A stretch of 6,408 nt of DNA from Bacteroidota bacterium (GTDB taxonomy: Bacteria; Bacteroidota; Ignavibacteria; SZUA-365): NCBI GenBank assembly GCA_018224345.1, contig JAGTUW010000197.1, positions 1 through 6,408 of the forward strand, in the 5' to 3' direction. A program made the translations under genes and the position numbers. Below, in pieces: positions 1 to 5,536 of this stretch. A model generated the notes under the pieces. That model was not told the DNA's origin. It ran no database searches and saw nothing but the letters and a program-made list of their open reading frames with translations. The number at the start of each line of letters is the position of its first letter. Position 1 is the stretch's first letter.

Positions 1-392
1 AGGAGGAGTGCCGGCCGCTCGCGCCGATACGACCGGGAGAAGCGGTCATCACCGGCGCACACAACCTTCCCAACCGCCATGTCATCCACTGTCTCGGACC
101 GGTGTACGGCGTGGATCATCCGCCGGAGACTCTGCTGGCAGCCTGCTATGACAGAGCATTGGCCCTGGCCGAACTGCATGGCATCCGTTCGATTGCTTTT
201 CCGGCCATTTCCACCGGGGCCTTCGGGTATCCGATGAAAGACGCCGCGGAAATCGCATTCACACGACTGCTGCAGGCCGCTCCCCGGCTCGCCAAGGTGC
301 AGCATATTCGCGTTGTGCTCTTCAGTGAAGAAGACCGGAAACTACACGAACAGGCGCTCAGCCAATTATTGGAGAAAGACGATGATGCATAA
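1..392 (+). CDS. Macro-domain protein (ADP-ribose / O-acetyl-ADP-ribose processing), 5' truncated
   Basis: This is the C-terminal 129 residues of a macro-domain protein; the reading frame (codons from base 3) is open from the window edge, so the start lies upstream. The segment at about 9-110 reads CRPLAPIRPGEAVITGAHNL followed by a VIHCLGPVYG strand, the usual macro pattern of Cys, Gly-Glu-Ala and Leu-Pro followed by VIH-x-x-GP. FPAISTGAFGYP (198-233) is the diagnostic loop that binds the ADP-ribose phosphates. The first Asn-rich loop and the adenine-contacting Asp would be in the missing roughly 50 N-terminal residues. Family members bind ADP-ribose and many deacetylate O-acetyl-ADP-ribose or remove mono-ADP-ribose from proteins in the cytoplasm; which of these applies here cannot be read from the fragment. 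The stop TAA (390-392) lies inside the start of pncB, so the two are probably translationally coupled. Confidence 0.9.
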   Translation, partial: EECRPLAPIRPGEAVITGAHNLPNRHVIHCLGPVYGVDHPPETLLAACYDRALALAELHGIRSIAFPAISTGAFGYPMKDAAEIAFTRLLQAAPRLAKVQHIRVVLFSEEDRKLHEQALSQLLEKDDDA

Positions 393-1716
393 CGAACTCG
401 CGCTGTTTACGGATCTCTATGAACTCACCATGGTACAGGCGTATTTCGAAGAAGAGATGCATGACGAGGCGGTGTTCAGTCTCTATACGCGCCGTCTTCC
501 CGAACAGCGCAATTTTCTCCTGGCCTGCGGTCTCGACACAGTATTGGAGTATCTCGAACAACTGCATTTCACAGATGCAGATATCGCGTATCTCGCGACA
601 TTGGAAACATTCTCCGATCGCTTTCTCGCGTGGTTGCGGCAGTTGCGTTTCACCGGTTCGGTGCATGCCATGCCCGAAGGAACACCGCTTTTCGCCAACG
701 AACCTATACTCGAGGTGCAGGCGCCGTTGCCCGAAGCGCAACTGGTGGAGACCTTCATCATGAATCAGATACATGTGCAGACCGTCCTGGCTTCGAAAGC
801 GCAGCGCGTGGTGCATGCGGCGGCGGGGCGGCCTGTGGTCGACTTCGGTCCGCGACGCATGCATGGTATCGACGCAGCCATGAAAGCTGCGCGGGCATTT
901 ACCATTGCCGGGGTTGCCGCCACTTCCAATGTACTGGCGGGCAAACAGTACGGCGTCACTGTCACCGGAACCATGGCACACAGCTATATTCAGGCGCATG
1001 ACGACGAAGCCGCTGCGTTGCGTGCGTTTGCGACACTCTATCCCGACACCGTGCTGCTTGTCGACACCTACGACACGCTCGCGGGAGTGGAGAAAGTCAT
1101 TGCGCTTGCGGAGACAATGGGAAGCGATTTCAGTGTCCGTGCCCTGCGTCTGGATTCGGGAGACCTGCTCGCGCTCTCAAAACAGACCCGCGAAATGCTC
1201 GATCGCGCGGGCCTGACCAAAGTGGAAATTTTTGCCAGTGGCGGTCTCAATGAGCAGCGTATCTCCCGGCTGCTCTCCGAAGGCGCGCCCATCGATGGTT
1301 TCGGTGTGGGCACGAGCATGGGAGTCGCAAAGGATGCACCGGATCTGGATATCGCATACAAGCTCAGTGAATATGCGGGGAAAGGACGATTGAAGCTCAG
1401 CAGCAACAAACCGATCTGGCCGGGGAGGAAGCAGGTGTTCCGCAGCGTTGAAGATGCCCGGGATGTCGTAGGCCAGGCGGATGAGGAGCTTGCCGGTCGT
1501 CCGCTCCTGCAGACTGTCATGCGCAATGGAGAACGCACGGCCGCAGGACGTGTGAGCATCGAAGAGGCGAGTGAGCATGCACGAAAGGAAATCGCTCTGC
1601 TTCCGGAGCGTGTACGCGACATTGCACCTGCCGACCCACCATATACCGTGGAGATCAGCGCGGTGTTGTCACGCCACAAACAGAGATTGGAAGAGGAAAA
1701 AAAGGAGGGGGGGTAA
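382..1716 (+). CDS. pncB: Nicotinate phosphoribosyltransferase
   Basis: The enzyme (EC 6.3.4.21) makes nicotinate mononucleotide from nicotinate and PRPP with ATP hydrolysis, the committed step of Preiss-Handler NAD salvage. The 444-residue length fits bacterial members. Visible landmarks are FTDLYELTMVQAY (residues 9-21), the DFGPRRMHG loop (154-162), GTMAHSYIQAH with His200 at the place of the autophosphorylated His of Salmonella PncB, RLDSGDLLAL around 256-265 (DSGD at 258-261), FASGGLNE (from 284) and GFGVGTSMGV (306-315), the phosphate-binding end of the barrel. The frame is open further upstream, but ATG 382 is chosen because GGAG at 371-374 sits 7 nt before it and homology begins there; ATG 385 is equally possible. 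It overlaps the macro gene by 11 bp. The C-terminus is a lysine/glutamate-rich tail encoded by an A7 run and a G7 run directly before the stop. Confidence 0.96.
   Translation: MMHNELALFTDLYELTMVQAYFEEEMHDEAVFSLYTRRLPEQRNFLLACGLDTVLEYLEQLHFTDADIAYLATLETFSDRFLAWLRQLRFTGSVHAMPEGTPLFANEPILEVQAPLPEAQLVETFIMNQIHVQTVLASKAQRVVHAAAGRPVVDFGPRRMHGIDAAMKAARAFTIAGVAATSNVLAGKQYGVTVTGTMAHSYIQAHDDEAAALRAFATLYPDTVLLVDTYDTLAGVEKVIALAETMGSDFSVRALRLDSGDLLALSKQTREMLDRAGLTKVEIFASGGLNEQRISRLLSEGAPIDGFGVGTSMGVAKDAPDLDIAYKLSEYAGKGRLKLSSNKPIWPGRKQVFRSVEDARDVVGQADEELAGRPLLQTVMRNGERTAAGRVSIEEASEHARKEIALLPERVRDIAPADPPYTVEISAVLSRHKQRLEEEKKEGG
1702..1708 (+). promoter_or_regulatory. Strong Shine-Dalgarno for a micro-ORF, inside the pncB 3' end
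   Basis: AAGGAGG lies in the last codons of pncB, exactly 7 nt before the ATG at 1716. It matches the anti-Shine-Dalgarno better than the site in front of pncA itself (GGAG at 1747-1750), yet it is about 48 nt from the pncA ATG and so cannot serve that start directly. Confidence 0.6.
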
Positions 1717-1760
1717 TGAGAATTCCCGTTATGGTTGAACAGGTATGGAGATACACATGA
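1716..1760 (+). CDS. Possible 14-residue coupling micro-ORF between pncB and pncA
   Basis: This short frame would encode MRIPVMVEQVWRYT. Its ATG shares the last A of the pncB stop (TAATG) and its TGA overlaps the pncA start (ATGA at 1757-1760), so it fills the gap exactly. The Shine-Dalgarno AAGGAGG 7 nt upstream is near ideal. I do not recognise the peptide, and it has no signal or membrane segment. The likely role, if translated, is to deliver ribosomes to the pncA start by termination-reinitiation or to act as a leader peptide. It could also be chance: a 15-codon frame is not rare, and the purine-rich pncB tail gives a Shine-Dalgarno for free. Confidence 0.4.
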   Translation: MRIPVMVEQVWRYT

Positions 1761-2332
1761 CACAGGAAAGCGAATTGTTCCGCTCAGGCGATGCATTGCT
1801 TGTCGTCGATGTACAAAATGATTTTTGTCCCGGAGGCGCACTGCCCATTGAAGACGGTGATGCGGTGGTACCGATACTGAACCGCTGGATCACCGCAGCC
1901 GTGAAGGCTGATATCCCGTTATACATATCGCGTGACTGGCATCCGGCCAATCACATCAGTTTCGAAGAACAGGGTGGGGACTGGCCGCCGCATTGCATTC
2001 AGGACAGCAATGGCGCGCGCTTTCACCCGGATCTGCGTGTGCCGGATCATGCGATCACGGTGACAAAGGGAGTGCGATTCGACAAGGATCAGTATTCCGC
2101 TTTCGATCAGACCGGACTTGCCGAACAGTTGCGCAAAGATGCTGTCACACGCGTTATTGTCGGAGGATTGGCCGAGGACGTCTGTGTCCGTGCCACCGTG
2201 CTCGATGCGCGCAAGGCGCAGTTCGAAGTGCTGTTGCTCTCCGATGCGACCCGTCCGGTATCTGCCGAGGGTGGTGAGAAGGCACGTAAGGAAATGCGTG
2301 AAGCCGGGGCGCGGCTCGAACGAATAGAATGA
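1757..2332 (+). CDS. pncA: Nicotinamidase
   Basis: This cysteine hydrolase (EC 3.5.1.19) deamidates nicotinamide to nicotinate, the substrate of the PncB encoded just upstream. The 191-residue protein shows the full isochorismatase-fold active site: Asp18 in VVDVQNDFCPGG, Lys104 in TVTKGV and nucleophile Cys143 in GGLAEDVCV. Metal ligands are Asp60 and His62 (SRDWHP) and His79 (WPPHCIQ). The loop before the cysteine reads EDVCV where TDYCV is common, a modest variation. ATG 1757 is preferred because GGAG at 1747-1750 precedes it by 6 nt; the in-frame ATG at 1745 would add four residues but has only AGG at 2 nt spacing. Forty nucleotides separate it from pncB, bridged by the micro-ORF. The last 26 bases before the final codon are repeated 56 nt downstream. 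Confidence 0.95.
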   Translation: MTQESELFRSGDALLVVDVQNDFCPGGALPIEDGDAVVPILNRWITAAVKADIPLYISRDWHPANHISFEEQGGDWPPHCIQDSNGARFHPDLRVPDHAITVTKGVRFDKDQYSAFDQTGLAEQLRKDAVTRVIVGGLAEDVCVRATVLDARKAQFEVLLLSDATRPVSAEGGEKARKEMREAGARLERIE

Positions 2333-2384
2333 ACGATCTCGCCATGTAAATGCACACTGCCGGGGCGCGGCTCGAACGAATAGA
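2303..2384 (+). repeat. 26-nt direct repeat of the pncA 3' end (copies 2303-2328 and 2359-2384)
   Basis: Bases 2303-2328 encode the last residues of PncA (AGARLERI). The same 26 bases recur without mismatch at 2359-2384, an offset of 56 nt, in the non-coding gap. Upstream of both copies there is weaker similarity (CAcGTAA/CAtGTAA, then ATGC), as if a longer tandem duplication of the gene end had decayed. Each copy begins with a small GCCG/CGGC hairpin but has no T tract, so it is not a terminator. Because 56 is not a multiple of three, the second copy is in another frame relative to pncA. It is open there as part of a 46-codon frame (ATG 2350 to TGA 2488-2490) that has no Shine-Dalgarno and is not called as a gene. 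Confidence 0.85.
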
Positions 2385-2482
2385 TAAACAGTTTCACCCT
2401 GTACCGGTGATCACATTGATGCAATTTCCCGGAGAGATCCCTGAAAAGATTCAACAGAAAAGAGCACAGCGGAAATGCCGGC

Positions 2483-3389
2483 ATGCATGATCGTTCGACC
2501 GTTGTCGTGACTTCCCTTGTTCTCGTCGTCTTCGTTTTCTGTGTCATGGGCACCGCAGAGATTGCGGTTGCCCAGGTTCGTGGGGAAGGTGATGGGCCAG
2601 TGAACTTCCCGGTGCAGGCCGACAAGGGAACACCTGACTCAGCTTTCCCATCCCTGTCACGGTGCGCTGTTCTTCAACGCCGCTCGGGCCAACGGACATG
2701 ATTTCTGGACATCGGTTCCGTATGCCGTTTTCGGCAGCCTTATGTGGGAATACCTCATGGAAAATGAGCCTCCTTCATACAACGATATCGCCAATACGCC
2801 GATTACCGGGACGCTGCTCGGCGAAATATTCTGGCGGGTATCCGACCTCATCATCGATGAGACAGCGGCAGGGACTGAACGTTTTCTGCGGGAACTGTCG
2901 CCGATGAGCATGATCGGCATCTACAAGGAAGTCGACATCATACTCAACCAGGTCTACAAGCTGTCAGCCACGATGGCGACAGCACAGATCATGGATGCGA
3001 CGTCGTTGTCCCCCGGTGTCGATCTGCAATCGACACTCGGATTTTCGGCAATTCTGATGGGAGCGACAAATTCCGAATATGCCGACGATCACGAGCGCGA
3101 TCACAAAGTCGGTCCCGGTCTGGGCGCGAAAGCCGGCGTCGCCTTGTCTTTGGGTAATCATCTGGACGTCCATGCCCAGTACAAGCGTTACTGGATTCAT
3201 GCGCTCAGTGGCGCCAAAAGCGATCAGTTCGTCGGTTTGCTCAATGCAGGCGTGGGCGCATGGTTTTCGTCGCAATTGAAATTCACTCTGGAAGCGGTGC
3301 TGTATGAGCGCTACGGTCGATACCGCGACTATGAGAACACCAAATCCTTCAACACCGGCCTGCGCTTTTTTATCACCTGGCGAATCTGA
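2483..3389 (+). pseudogene. DUF3943-like exported protein gene, frameshifted
   Basis: Two adjacent frames together make one DUF3943-type protein. The first starts at ATG 2483 with MHDRS, a hydrophobic segment (VVVTSLVLVVFVFCVMG) and an Ala-Val-Ala/Gln cleavage site, a classical signal peptide, and runs on through GPVNFPVQADKG. The conserved family sequence, beginning QLSHPCHGALFFNAARANG (about 2640-2696) and FWTSVPYAVFGSLMWEYLME, is in the next frame (+1). Removing one base near 2626-2640 (for example in GGGAA, 2626-2630) would join them as ADKGHLTQLSHP. The function of DUF3943 is unknown; export to the periplasm or outer membrane is inferred from the signal peptide. Alternatives are a sequencing or assembly error (gene intact) or, least likely, programmed frameshifting; no slippery motif is evident. 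The gap to pncA is 150 bp with no clear promoter. Confidence 0.7.
2742..3389 (+). CDS. DUF3943-like protein, C-terminal frame (215 residues from the first ATG)
   Basis: This is the part of the frameshifted gene that is readable from an ATG. The frame is open back to 2604 and homology-like sequence continues upstream of this ATG, so 2742 is not the native start. Residues 1-35 carry the family signature: Trp-Glu-Tyr, then ENEPPSYNDIANTPITGTLL and GEIFWRVSDLI. The second half (from about residue 75) alternates polar and hydrophobic residues with many Gly and aromatics (QSTLGFSAILMG, LGNHLDVHAQYKRYW, LKFTLEAVLYERYG, TGLRFFITWRI), like antiparallel beta-strands of an outer-membrane or periplasmic barrel. 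Without the signal peptide encoded in the other frame this piece would not be exported, so as sequenced it is probably non-functional. No other domain or catalytic motif is recognised. Confidence 0.65.
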   Translation: MWEYLMENEPPSYNDIANTPITGTLLGEIFWRVSDLIIDETAAGTERFLRELSPMSMIGIYKEVDIILNQVYKLSATMATAQIMDATSLSPGVDLQSTLGFSAILMGATNSEYADDHERDHKVGPGLGAKAGVALSLGNHLDVHAQYKRYWIHALSGAKSDQFVGLLNAGVGAWFSSQLKFTLEAVLYERYGRYRDYENTKSFNTGLRFFITWRI

Positions 3390-3525
3390 CGCAACGGAAC
3401 CTCCGCCGTTCATCCAGTGAGCTTCACGCGCAGGGGCATACCATGTCTGCAAGCAGGAGAGAAGTCCATGCTCCAAATCCTGGCGGAAGCGGGTGCATGC
3501 CGGAGGTGGGGGACATCCTGATGTA

Positions 3526-3554
3526 TTGAATGCGGCAATGCGGAAGGGTATCTT
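3526..3554 (+). promoter_or_regulatory. Possible sigma70-type promoter for the NYN nuclease gene
   Basis: TTGAAT (3526-3531), a 17-nt spacer and TATCTT (3549-3554) match the -35 and -10 consensus at 4 of 6 positions each with ideal spacing. Transcription would begin near 3560, about 35 nt before ATG 3595 and downstream of the other in-frame starts, which fits the chosen start. The rest of the 3390-3594 gap shows no gene and no convincing terminator. If the host uses a Bacteroidota-type sigma factor, the consensus used here does not apply. Confidence 0.3.
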
Positions 3555-3594
3555 ACCGGAAGCGTTCGTTGCCATCACAGACAGACGAGGAAAT

Positions 3595-4818
3595 ATGCCG
3601 CACCTGCGCGGGGAACATGATTCGAGTGAGGACAGGGGCTATGCAGCCGTTTTCGTGGACTTCGAAAATGTCTTCTACTATCTGCAGAACGAGTATGCCG
3701 AGCTTCCCGATCTTTCCGAATACACATTGGAGTTACTGCGGAAGCTGCGGGATTTTCTTGAGACCGAATTTTCGCGGCTGCCGATCGTGCGCTATGCCTA
3801 TGCTGATTTCGAACGCCTTGCCGCGGCTCCTCTGGGATCATTGTACCTGATGGGCATAGAGATCCGCAATGTGCTTGGTGCGCAGCACAAAAATGCAGCG
3901 GACATGCGTCTGTGCATCGATGCCATGCAGGTGCTGTACACGCGACCGGAAATCCGCACCTTCGTATTTGTCGCAGGGGACCGCGACTACATCCCCGTCA
4001 TTCAGCATATACAGACACAGGCACGTACGGTGAAGGCGGTCGCATTCCGCGGCAATCTCTCCGGTGATCTGCTTCAGAATATCGGTGAAGAAAATTTTAT
4101 CGATGCCCTCCACCTCTTCGATGACGACACGTTGAAACGCCTGGAAAAGGATGCCGCCTATGCGCGTGAGGCGGAACGTCTGCGCGAGGAAGCGCGAAAG
4201 GGCATGCAGCGGGACCGTGAGCAGGAGACAGCTCTCCGGGGCATGCAGCGTGATTCCATGATCATTATAGATAAGGGAGAATCCGGTGCAGAAATTCCCG
4301 ATACAGACACCCTCTCCCCCGAAGCTGCGACTCTGCAGACCGACGGTGATGCGGATTCTGCTGCCGACGGTGATGCGGATTCTGCCGCCGACGGTGATGC
4401 GGATTCTGCCGCCGACGGTGACGCGGATTCTGCCGCCGACGGTGACGCGACCCCCGGCGCCGATGTCCCCGTTCCGCCTCGTGTAGAACTGCACAGCCGG
4501 GCGTGGGATGCAATGGGTGTGTATCCCTCCCGGGGATTCGCCCGTCCGGTATCACTGATGACCGGGGAACAGCGCATCTGCCTGCAACTGATGCTTCGGG
4601 AGTATGGATCGCATCACGAGATATGGCTGAGTCCCTTTCTCCGTCGTCTCACCGATACCATGCCGCTGCTTGCGGATTACGAGAGAAAGAGCATTCTCCA
4701 TGATCTCGAGCAACTCGGGGCCATCCGCATCGAACTGCGTCGGGGCGAGCCGAATGACTACCGGGTGGTGCTCGTCAACTACAATCATCCGGATGTACGC
4801 CATCTCCATCCCGGTTGA
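3595..4818 (+). CDS. NYN-domain (PIN-like) nuclease with tandem-repeat linker and winged-helix-like C-terminus
   Basis: The protein has 407 residues. The N-terminal domain (about 16-175) is a NYN/LabA-like nuclease of the PIN fold: Asp22 and Asn25 in AVFVDFENVFYYL, Asp103 and Asp109 in NAADMRLCIDAM, and Asp129/Asp131 in FVAGDRDYIPVI form the expected acidic metal site. Family members are thought to cleave RNA with Mg2+. A charged helical stretch (176-221, with GMQRD occurring twice) and an acidic linker of five 8-residue repeats (250-289) lead to a C-terminal domain (about 320-400) that looks like a winged helix, possibly LOTUS/OST-HTH-related and so perhaps RNA-binding; this last point is inference. 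ATG 3595 is chosen because GAGG lies 4 nt upstream and the domain starts shortly after; in-frame starts at 3538 (ATG) and 3493 (GTG) lack good sites. It is probably transcribed alone and its end overlaps mobA on the other strand. Substrate and role are unknown. Confidence 0.88.
   Translation: MPHLRGEHDSSEDRGYAAVFVDFENVFYYLQNEYAELPDLSEYTLELLRKLRDFLETEFSRLPIVRYAYADFERLAAAPLGSLYLMGIEIRNVLGAQHKNAADMRLCIDAMQVLYTRPEIRTFVFVAGDRDYIPVIQHIQTQARTVKAVAFRGNLSGDLLQNIGEENFIDALHLFDDDTLKRLEKDAAYAREAERLREEARKGMQRDREQETALRGMQRDSMIIIDKGESGAEIPDTDTLSPEAATLQTDGDADSAADGDADSAADGDADSAADGDADSAADGDATPGADVPVPPRVELHSRAWDAMGVYPSRGFARPVSLMTGEQRICLQLMLREYGSHHEIWLSPFLRRLTDTMPLLADYERKSILHDLEQLGAIRIELRRGEPNDYRVVLVNYNHPDVRHLHPG
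4342..4461 (+). repeat. Five 24-bp in-frame tandem repeats (minisatellite) in the NYN gene
   Basis: Units start at 4342, 4366, 4390, 4414 and 4438. The first four encode Asp-Gly-Asp-Ala-Asp-Ser-Ala-Ala and the fifth decays to Asp-Gly-Asp-Ala-Thr-Pro-Gly-Ala. Copies 2 and 3 are identical; copy 1 differs only at base 21 (T for C) and copy 4 only at base 9 (C for T), and that C is shared with copy 5. This pattern is expected of recent slippage expansion. The period is a multiple of three, so changes in copy number alter linker length without breaking the frame. Confidence 0.95.
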
Positions 4819-5413
4819 TATCTCCACGCAGCCCGGGAAGTGACGCATAATCTTCCGGTGTATTTACATTCGCGAGCCGCGGGGCCGCGGTGTTCATTAC
4901 GTGGATGTGATAGCCGCAGGGACAGCCTTCGATGAAATGCCGGAATGTGCGTACTCCATCGAGCAGGGCTTTCTCCAATGAAGGAAGCACACTCCGCGGA
5001 TACAGTCCGGGCAGGGGATGCAGACGCGTACCATCGCCGGCGACCGTGATGACATCCGCCGGGGCGGCAGCGAGAAGCTGCGCACAGTCATCGGAGGTCA
5101 GCAGGGGCGTGTCCACCGGAGCGAGAAAAACCATATCTCCGTTCGCATGTGTGAGCGCGGCATGCAGTCCGCCGAGTGGTCCGAGATGTTTGTGTATGTC
5201 CGCGAATACGGGGAGGCCGGTGTCACCGGCGAGCGCCGGGTCATCGGCGATGATGATCACATGCGGGAGCACGAGTCGCATCGTATCGGTGATTGTACGA
5301 ATGAAGGTTGATTCTCCGTACGGGAGAAGGGCTTTCGGGCGTCCCATTCGGGAACTCCTTCCTCCTGCCAGGACGGCGCCGGTTACCTTCGTTCCGATTT
5401 CATCCGCATGCAT
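4775..5413 (-). CDS. mobA: Molybdenum cofactor guanylyltransferase
   Basis: MobA transfers GMP from GTP to molybdopterin to make the dinucleotide cofactor used by DMSO-reductase-family enzymes, in the cytoplasm. The 212-residue protein is a normal length. The nucleotide-binding loop LAGGRSSRMGRPKALLPYG covers residues 15-33 with Lys27; GPLGGLHAAL, the metal-site motif FLAPVDTPLL, LPGLYPRSVLPSLEKALLDG and the terminal NVNTPEDYASL follow in the order seen in MobA. LAGG and NTPEDY favour MobA; the RPK and PVDTPLL variants recall the cytidylyltransferase MocA, so nucleotide specificity is not certain. The start at 5413 is supported by AAGGAGT (plus-strand 5422-5428) with GGAG 9 nt before ATG. The stop lies inside the convergent NYN gene (44-bp overlap) and the 5' end faces the cysteine desulfurase gene. 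No molybdoenzyme is in view. Confidence 0.88.
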   Translation of the reverse strand: MHADEIGTKVTGAVLAGGRSSRMGRPKALLPYGESTFIRTITDTMRLVLPHVIIIADDPALAGDTGLPVFADIHKHLGPLGGLHAALTHANGDMVFLAPVDTPLLTSDDCAQLLAAAPADVITVAGDGTRLHPLPGLYPRSVLPSLEKALLDGVRTFRHFIEGCPCGYHIHVMNTAAPRLANVNTPEDYASLPGLRGDINRDGDGVHPDDCS

Positions 5414-5536
5414 TCTGTCTGACTCCTTGCTGTTTCCTGTATGGAAAGGTACACAGGGCAGGGAAAAAATGTGTCATGTCTGTGTCGATATGCAGGAATG
5501 TACTATGTTGTGCGTACAGAAAATGGAGTTGAAACT

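Noticed and set aside
2475..2484. ATGCCGGCAT palindrome at the start of the DUF3943 gene as an operator
   Set aside because: Ten bases only, single copy, no promoter elements nearby; palindromes this short are expected by chance at this GC content.
2350..2490. 46-codon frame starting in the pncA-DUF3943 gap as a separate small gene
   Set aside because: No Shine-Dalgarno precedes ATG 2350 and its start is copied pncA coding sequence in a non-native position; it is better explained as a by-product of the duplication.
3392..3409. AACGG...CCGTT inverted repeat after the DUF3943 stop as a terminator
   Set aside because: The stem is five base pairs with no following T run, too weak to support a rho-independent terminator call.
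4158..4577. Long minus-strand open frames opposite the NYN repeat region
   Set aside because: They are open only because the 24-bp repeat has a period divisible by three and no stop in any frame; the peptides are low-complexity and lack any domain.
4875..4890. CCGCGG GG CCGCGG as a terminator hairpin for the convergent pair
   Set aside because: It lies within mobA coding sequence, the loop would be only two bases and there is no T tract on either strand.
5427..5455. TTGCTG, 17 nt, TACACA as a promoter for the cysteine desulfurase
   Set aside because: Each box matches consensus at only three of six positions and the -35 overlaps the mobA Shine-Dalgarno; not distinguishable from chance.
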